Shown here piece after piece: positions 61,043 to 64,000 of a DNA stretch of 64,000 nt. The notes beneath the pieces are model-generated. The model did not search any database. It saw only the letters and a list, made by a program, of their open reading frames with translations, and had not been told where the DNA came from. Made by a program: the position numbers and the translations under genes. Numbering within the stretch: position 1 is the first letter of the stretch; each line of letters begins with the position of its first letter. Location: assembly GCF_900604515.1 (NCBI RefSeq), contig NZ_UWOS01000002.1:248001-312000 (forward strand), read 5' to 3'. The stretch comes from Arcanobacterium ihumii (GTDB taxonomy: Bacteria; Actinomycetota; Actinomycetes; Actinomycetales; Actinomycetaceae).

Positions 61043-62104
61043 ATGTCAACGAAATTTGCCGCAGTGGTTGGTGCAGCTGCATTAGCACTTGCTGGCTGTT
61101 CAGGATCGGGAACCGATTCAAAGTCTTCGTCGAAACTCAACGTAAGTACATCGTTCTATCCTATCACCTACTTGGTTGAGAAGATCGGCGGAGATGCCGT
61201 TAAGGTTAACGACCTTACTCCTCCTGGATCCGATGCGCACGGTGCCGAACTTTCACCTGCTGAAATCGCGAAGATGGAGAAGTCAGATCTCGTTATTTAC
61301 CTTGAGACAATGTCCCCATCCATTGATAAAGCAGTGAAGACGGCGAAAATCAAGGAGACAATGGAAATCGGTAAGTCCGTGGGACTACTGCCTCGAACTG
61401 AGATCGCTGCGGTTTCGGAACAACTTCCAAACGTTGACGATGCTGAAGGCCACGACCACGAAGCCGAAGGCCACGACCACGAAGCCGAAGGTCACGACCA
61501 CGAAGCCGAAGGTCACGACCACGAAGCTGAAGGTCACGACCACGAAGCTGAAGGTCACGACGAGCATGGACACAACCACGGTGTTAATGATCCACACTTC
61601 TGGACCGATCCAAGCCGCCTAGCTAAGGCAGCACCACTAGTTGCAGATGAACTTGCCAAGCTAGATTCAAAGAACGCTGATATGTTCAAGAAGAACGCAG
61701 CTAAGGTTTCCGATGAACTTACAAAGGCCGCTTCTGATTTCAAGTCAACTCTGGCTGACAAGCAGTGCACCACCCGATCATTTGTGGTAACCCACCTCGC
61801 TTTCGGATACCTCGCAAAGGAAAACAATCTAAAGCAGATTGGAATTGCATCTTTCGATCCTGACCTTGAACCATCACCAGCACGAATTGCTCAAATCAAG
61901 GAAATCGTTGCACGAGATCACGTCAACACGATCTTCACTACCTCTGACCAAGAGATGAAGGTTGCAGATTCGGTTGCGAGGGAGACTGGAGCAAAGGTTC
62001 AAGTGCTTGATCCTGCAGCTACGAAGCGCAATAAGGACAAAGACTACCTAGATGTGATGAAAGAGAATTTCGAACTTCTTTCGAAGTCAATGAGTTGCAA
62101 GTAA
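61043..62104 (+). CDS. znuA: Zinc/manganese ABC transporter, substrate-binding lipoprotein
   Basis: A 353-residue cluster A-I metal-binding protein. Lipoprotein signal ending LAGC (Cys19), then the family start KLNVSTSFYPITYLVEKIGGD. Ligand regions: DAHGAEL (His), DPHFWTDP (His), VTHLAFGYLAK (His) and a late TSDQ segment. A His-rich loop carries five perfect seven-residue repeats (EGHDHEA) plus a remnant. The ATG at 61043 follows AAGGA; an ATG at 61031 could serve a leaderless transcript. First gene of the importer; a zinc substrate is favoured by the His-rich loop, manganese is possible. Confidence 0.92.
   Translation: MSTKFAAVVGAAALALAGCSGSGTDSKSSSKLNVSTSFYPITYLVEKIGGDAVKVNDLTPPGSDAHGAELSPAEIAKMEKSDLVIYLETMSPSIDKAVKTAKIKETMEIGKSVGLLPRTEIAAVSEQLPNVDDAEGHDHEAEGHDHEAEGHDHEAEGHDHEAEGHDHEAEGHDEHGHNHGVNDPHFWTDPSRLAKAAPLVADELAKLDSKNADMFKKNAAKVSDELTKAASDFKSTLADKQCTTRSFVVTHLAFGYLAKENNLKQIGIASFDPDLEPSPARIAQIKEIVARDHVNTIFTTSDQEMKVADSVARETGAKVQVLDPAATKRNKDKDYLDVMKENFELLSKSMSCK
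61445..61561 (+). repeat. 21-base tandem repeat encoding EGHDHEA in znuA
   Basis: Five full copies (61445-61549) plus a 12-base partial copy. Copies differ only at two silent positions, which are grouped (GGC in copies 1-2, GGT after; GCC in copies 1-3, GCT after). Confidence 0.95.
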
Positions 62105-62117
62105 AATCAACGTGAGA

Positions 62118-62170
62118 TTAATAATGCGCTGGTTGCTGATGCAGATTATCGGCAACCAGCGCATTATTAA
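62118..62170 (+). terminator. Hairpin between znuA and znuC (possible partial terminator)
   Basis: A perfect 19-bp stem (62118-62136 with 62152-62170), 15-base loop, 13 bases after znuA. Only a TATATA stretch follows. It may lower expression of znuC and znuB relative to the binding protein. Confidence 0.7.
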
Positions 62171-62203
62171 TATATACTGCACGCCCCCAGAATAAGGACC
62201 CGA

Positions 62204-63043
62204 ATGAGTACAACCGTCATTGAGGTACAAGATCTTCATGTGAAGATCGGTGCGGCCCACATTTTACAAGGTATTGATTTTAAAGTTGATCAAGGGGCAA
62301 CCGTTGCCATCTTGGGCCCGAATGGATCAGGAAAATCTACCCTCATTCGGTCACTCGTCAATGCAACCCCGTACTCATCTGGCCATATCAGGCTCTTTGG
62401 TAAAGAACTTTCCAATACACGTAAAGTTGCCTGGAAAAATATCGGATATGCGCCACAGAGAGTCACCGCAACCTCTGGTGTTCCAGCAACAGCTCTCGAA
62501 ACTGTTCAAAGTGGTTTAGTATTCGGCACTTCGCTTCGATTACCTAAGAACTCCAAAGAGCGAGCACAACATGTACTATCAATGGTTGGGCTCGCACATC
62601 GCGCTCATGAATCAGTCCAAACTTTCTCAGGTGGCCAACAGCAACGAATTTTGATTGCTCGTTCATTAGTGAAAAATCCTCAACTCCTTGTGCTTGATGA
62701 ACCCTTTGCGGGAATTGACAAGGAATCACGGGAAAGCATCATTTCGCTCTTGCACCAATTAAAAGCAAACGGCGTCACGCTCGTTCTTGTTCTACACGAA
62801 CTATATGGTTTAGAGGATCTCATCGATTATTCGGTCTTGCTAGAACACGGCAAAGTAGTTTCTCAAGGCACTTCCCTATCCTTCATCGGACAAGAAGAAC
62901 ACGGTCACCCGGAACACGACCACCAACACCCTCACGAGCCTTACGAGCCTTACGAGCCTTACGAGCCTTACGAGCCTTACGAGCCTTACGAGCCTTACGA
63001 GCCTAGTTTCCAGACTTCTGAGTTAGGAGGTCATCTTTCATGA
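62204..63043 (+). CDS. znuC: Zinc/manganese ABC transporter ATPase with His and EPY tail
   Basis: A 279-residue ATPase. Walker A GPNGSGKST, Q-loop APQR, signature FSGGQQQR, Walker B LLVLDEPFAGID and switch VLHE are intact within the first 225 residues. The C-terminal 40 residues are unusual: a His-rich stretch (HGHPEHDHQHPH) and then seven EPY triplets. The histidines may sense or buffer zinc; no role is known for EPY. ATG with AAGGAC upstream. Overlaps znuB by four bases. Confidence 0.93.
   Translation: MSTTVIEVQDLHVKIGAAHILQGIDFKVDQGATVAILGPNGSGKSTLIRSLVNATPYSSGHIRLFGKELSNTRKVAWKNIGYAPQRVTATSGVPATALETVQSGLVFGTSLRLPKNSKERAQHVLSMVGLAHRAHESVQTFSGGQQQRILIARSLVKNPQLLVLDEPFAGIDKESRESIISLLHQLKANGVTLVLVLHELYGLEDLIDYSVLLEHGKVVSQGTSLSFIGQEEHGHPEHDHQHPHEPYEPYEPYEPYEPYEPYEPYEPSFQTSELGGHLS
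62936..63004 (+). repeat. 9-base tandem repeat encoding EPY in znuC
   Basis: Seven identical copies of GAGCCTTAC (62936-62998) and a six-base remnant. The period is three codons, so changes in copy number keep the frame. Confidence 0.97.
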
Positions 63044-63987
63044 TTCTTGAAATGCTCTCGTCATCACTTATGCAGCGTGCGTTGATTGTTGCTCTACTTG
63101 TGGGGCTTGCTGCGCCAGTTGTTGGTACCTATCTTGTGCAACGAAAACTAACTCTATTAGGCGACGGAATCGGTCACGTTGCGTTAACCGGTGTTGCCTT
63201 GGGTTGGATTGGTGCTGGTCTCGCGCAAGCTACCAACCGAGATGCCTGGGCTGTTCCGGGGGCAATCTTGGCTTCCGTCGTCGGTGCGCTCCTTATCGAA
63301 TGGATGCGAACCCGAGCAAACTCCTCAGGCGACGTCGCTCTGGCACTTTTGTTTTACGGAGGTATCGCTGGAGGCGTCCTATTAATCGGAATTGCGGGCG
63401 GGACCACCACCAATCTCAACGGCTACCTCTTCGGTTCAATTTCAACCGTCACTGAACTTGATATGTGGCTAACCGTTGGACTTGCCCTATTCATCATTGC
63501 CGTAGGAATAGGGTTACGTCCGGCCTTGTTTACTCTGTGTCACGATGCCGAATTTGCACGGGCATCTGGGCTTCCCGTTGGTTTCTTATCAGTTCTCATT
63601 TCAGTCACCGCTGCCTTAACGGTTTCGGTTGCGATGCGAGTCGTCGGTGCACTTTTAGTTTCAGCTCTCATGATCGTCCCCGTCGCAATTTCACAGATGA
63701 TCACTCGATCTTTCCGTGCCACTATGGCATTGGCAATGGGCATTGGTGTAGTCGTGAGCATCTCTGGACTGACGATTACCTATGTTAGACCATGGTCGCC
63801 AGGTGCAACGATCGTCTTGCTTGCGGTTGGAATCTACTTGATCGTTGCAATCATCCGTCCTACAATCATCTCGGTGTTTCATCGAAACCATATCGCTGAG
63901 CCGCATCAACTCGTTGATTCGGACTTAGTGGTACTTAACAGCAACAAGGATTCGGTCAGTTCGCGGTGTCAGAACAACACATACTAA
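63040..63987 (+). CDS. znuB: Zinc/manganese ABC transporter permease
   Basis: A 315-residue permease of the ABC-3 family with about eight or nine helices. Family segments: APVVGTYLVQRKLTLLGDGIGHVALTGVALG near the start, the DAEFARASGLPVGFL coupling loop, and VSALMIVPVAISQMITRSF. A polar tail of about 40 residues ends it. The ATG overlaps the znuC stop (ATGA). It completes the three-gene importer; the window ends 13 bases after it. Confidence 0.93.
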   Translation: MILEMLSSSLMQRALIVALLVGLAAPVVGTYLVQRKLTLLGDGIGHVALTGVALGWIGAGLAQATNRDAWAVPGAILASVVGALLIEWMRTRANSSGDVALALLFYGGIAGGVLLIGIAGGTTTNLNGYLFGSISTVTELDMWLTVGLALFIIAVGIGLRPALFTLCHDAEFARASGLPVGFLSVLISVTAALTVSVAMRVVGALLVSALMIVPVAISQMITRSFRATMALAMGIGVVVSISGLTITYVRPWSPGATIVLLAVGIYLIVAIIRPTIISVFHRNHIAEPHQLVDSDLVVLNSNKDSVSSRCQNNTY

Positions 63988-64000
63988 CCACAATCTAGTG

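Noticed and set aside
61385-61622. Repetitive open frames antisense or out of frame to the znuA repeats
   Set aside because: They exist only because the 21-base repeat leaves every frame open; no ribosome site or protein family.
62936-63004. Tandem nine-base repeat considered as a CRISPR-like array
   Set aside because: There are no spacers between units, it is inside a coding frame, and no cas genes are near.

Overview
The window looks like a chromosomal segment of a low-to-moderate GC actinobacterium of the Actinomycetaceae type (Arcanobacterium/Trueperella-like). Several observations point there: actinobacterial families of unknown function (DUF3043, DUF4191, DUF3052, DUF3145), the homodimeric pyruvate dehydrogenase E1 AceE, a two-lipoyl-domain E2, GlnE beside two type I glutamine synthetases, and polyphosphate glucokinase. 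GTG/TTG starts are frequent and some genes appear leaderless. The species assignment is inference. Much of the gene order recalls the Mycobacterium tuberculosis Rv2204c-Rv2241 neighbourhood (erpA, glycerate-kinase-like, aminopeptidase, E2, DUF4191, glnA1, glnE, glnA2, panB, CT398-like, nif3, DUF3052, aceE).

Layout. 1-3.3 kb: a cut-off lipoprotein gene, erpA, a divergent glycerate-kinase-family gene and an M20 dipeptidase, all on the minus strand. 3.4-11.4 kb: DUF3043, pepA, a small conserved gene, lpd, E2, an MFS carrier and DUF4191. 11.6-20.4 kb: a nitrogen block with glnA1, a three-gene polar amino acid ABC importer, glnE and glnA2. 20.5-24.4 kb: panB, map, ppgK, the RNase P RNA gene on the minus strand, and yaaA. 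24.4-33.7 kb: a CT398-like coiled-coil gene and nif3, separated by a six-gene metabolic cassette (lacI-type regulator, SDR, CoA-transferase, thiolase, glycerate kinase, acyl-CoA synthetase). 33.7-36.3 kb: paired fluoride channels, an AGCS symporter and tRNA-Val. 36.4-43.6 kb: DUF3052, aceE and a heterodimeric ABC exporter. 43.6-50.4 kb: small housekeeping and unknown genes (HAD, yciO, an ACP-like protein, DUF3145, TIGR01777, def), tRNA-Asn, tRNA-Met and a ferredoxin-like protein. 50.6-52.4 kb: tatB-tatA-tatC and a DUF6457 gene. 52.5-60.8 kb: dnaG, dgt, dusB, yibE/F and glyQS on the minus strand, with one plus-strand gene between dusB and dgt that looks like a catalytically dead alpha-amylase-fold protein. 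61-64 kb: a zinc-type ABC importer with histidine-rich and EPY repeat tracts and a possible Zur operator.

How the genes work together. AceE (E1), the E2 and Lpd (E3) can form one pyruvate dehydrogenase, although they lie about 28 kb apart; no sucA is seen. GlnE would adenylylate GlnA1, which carries the modifiable Tyr, but not GlnA2. The cassette at 25-32.7 kb could oxidise, activate and thiolytically cleave a short 3-hydroxy/3-keto acid under a LacI-type regulator. No IS element, prophage, CRISPR array or rRNA was seen. The points most worth a second look are the inserted cassette with its repeated GCATCGG/CCGATGC elements, the GH13-like pseudoenzyme with its start overlapping dgt, an ACP-like protein without the pantetheine serine, a CT398 protein without its zinc cysteines, tandem hairpins ahead of glyQS, and coding repeats in the zinc transporter.
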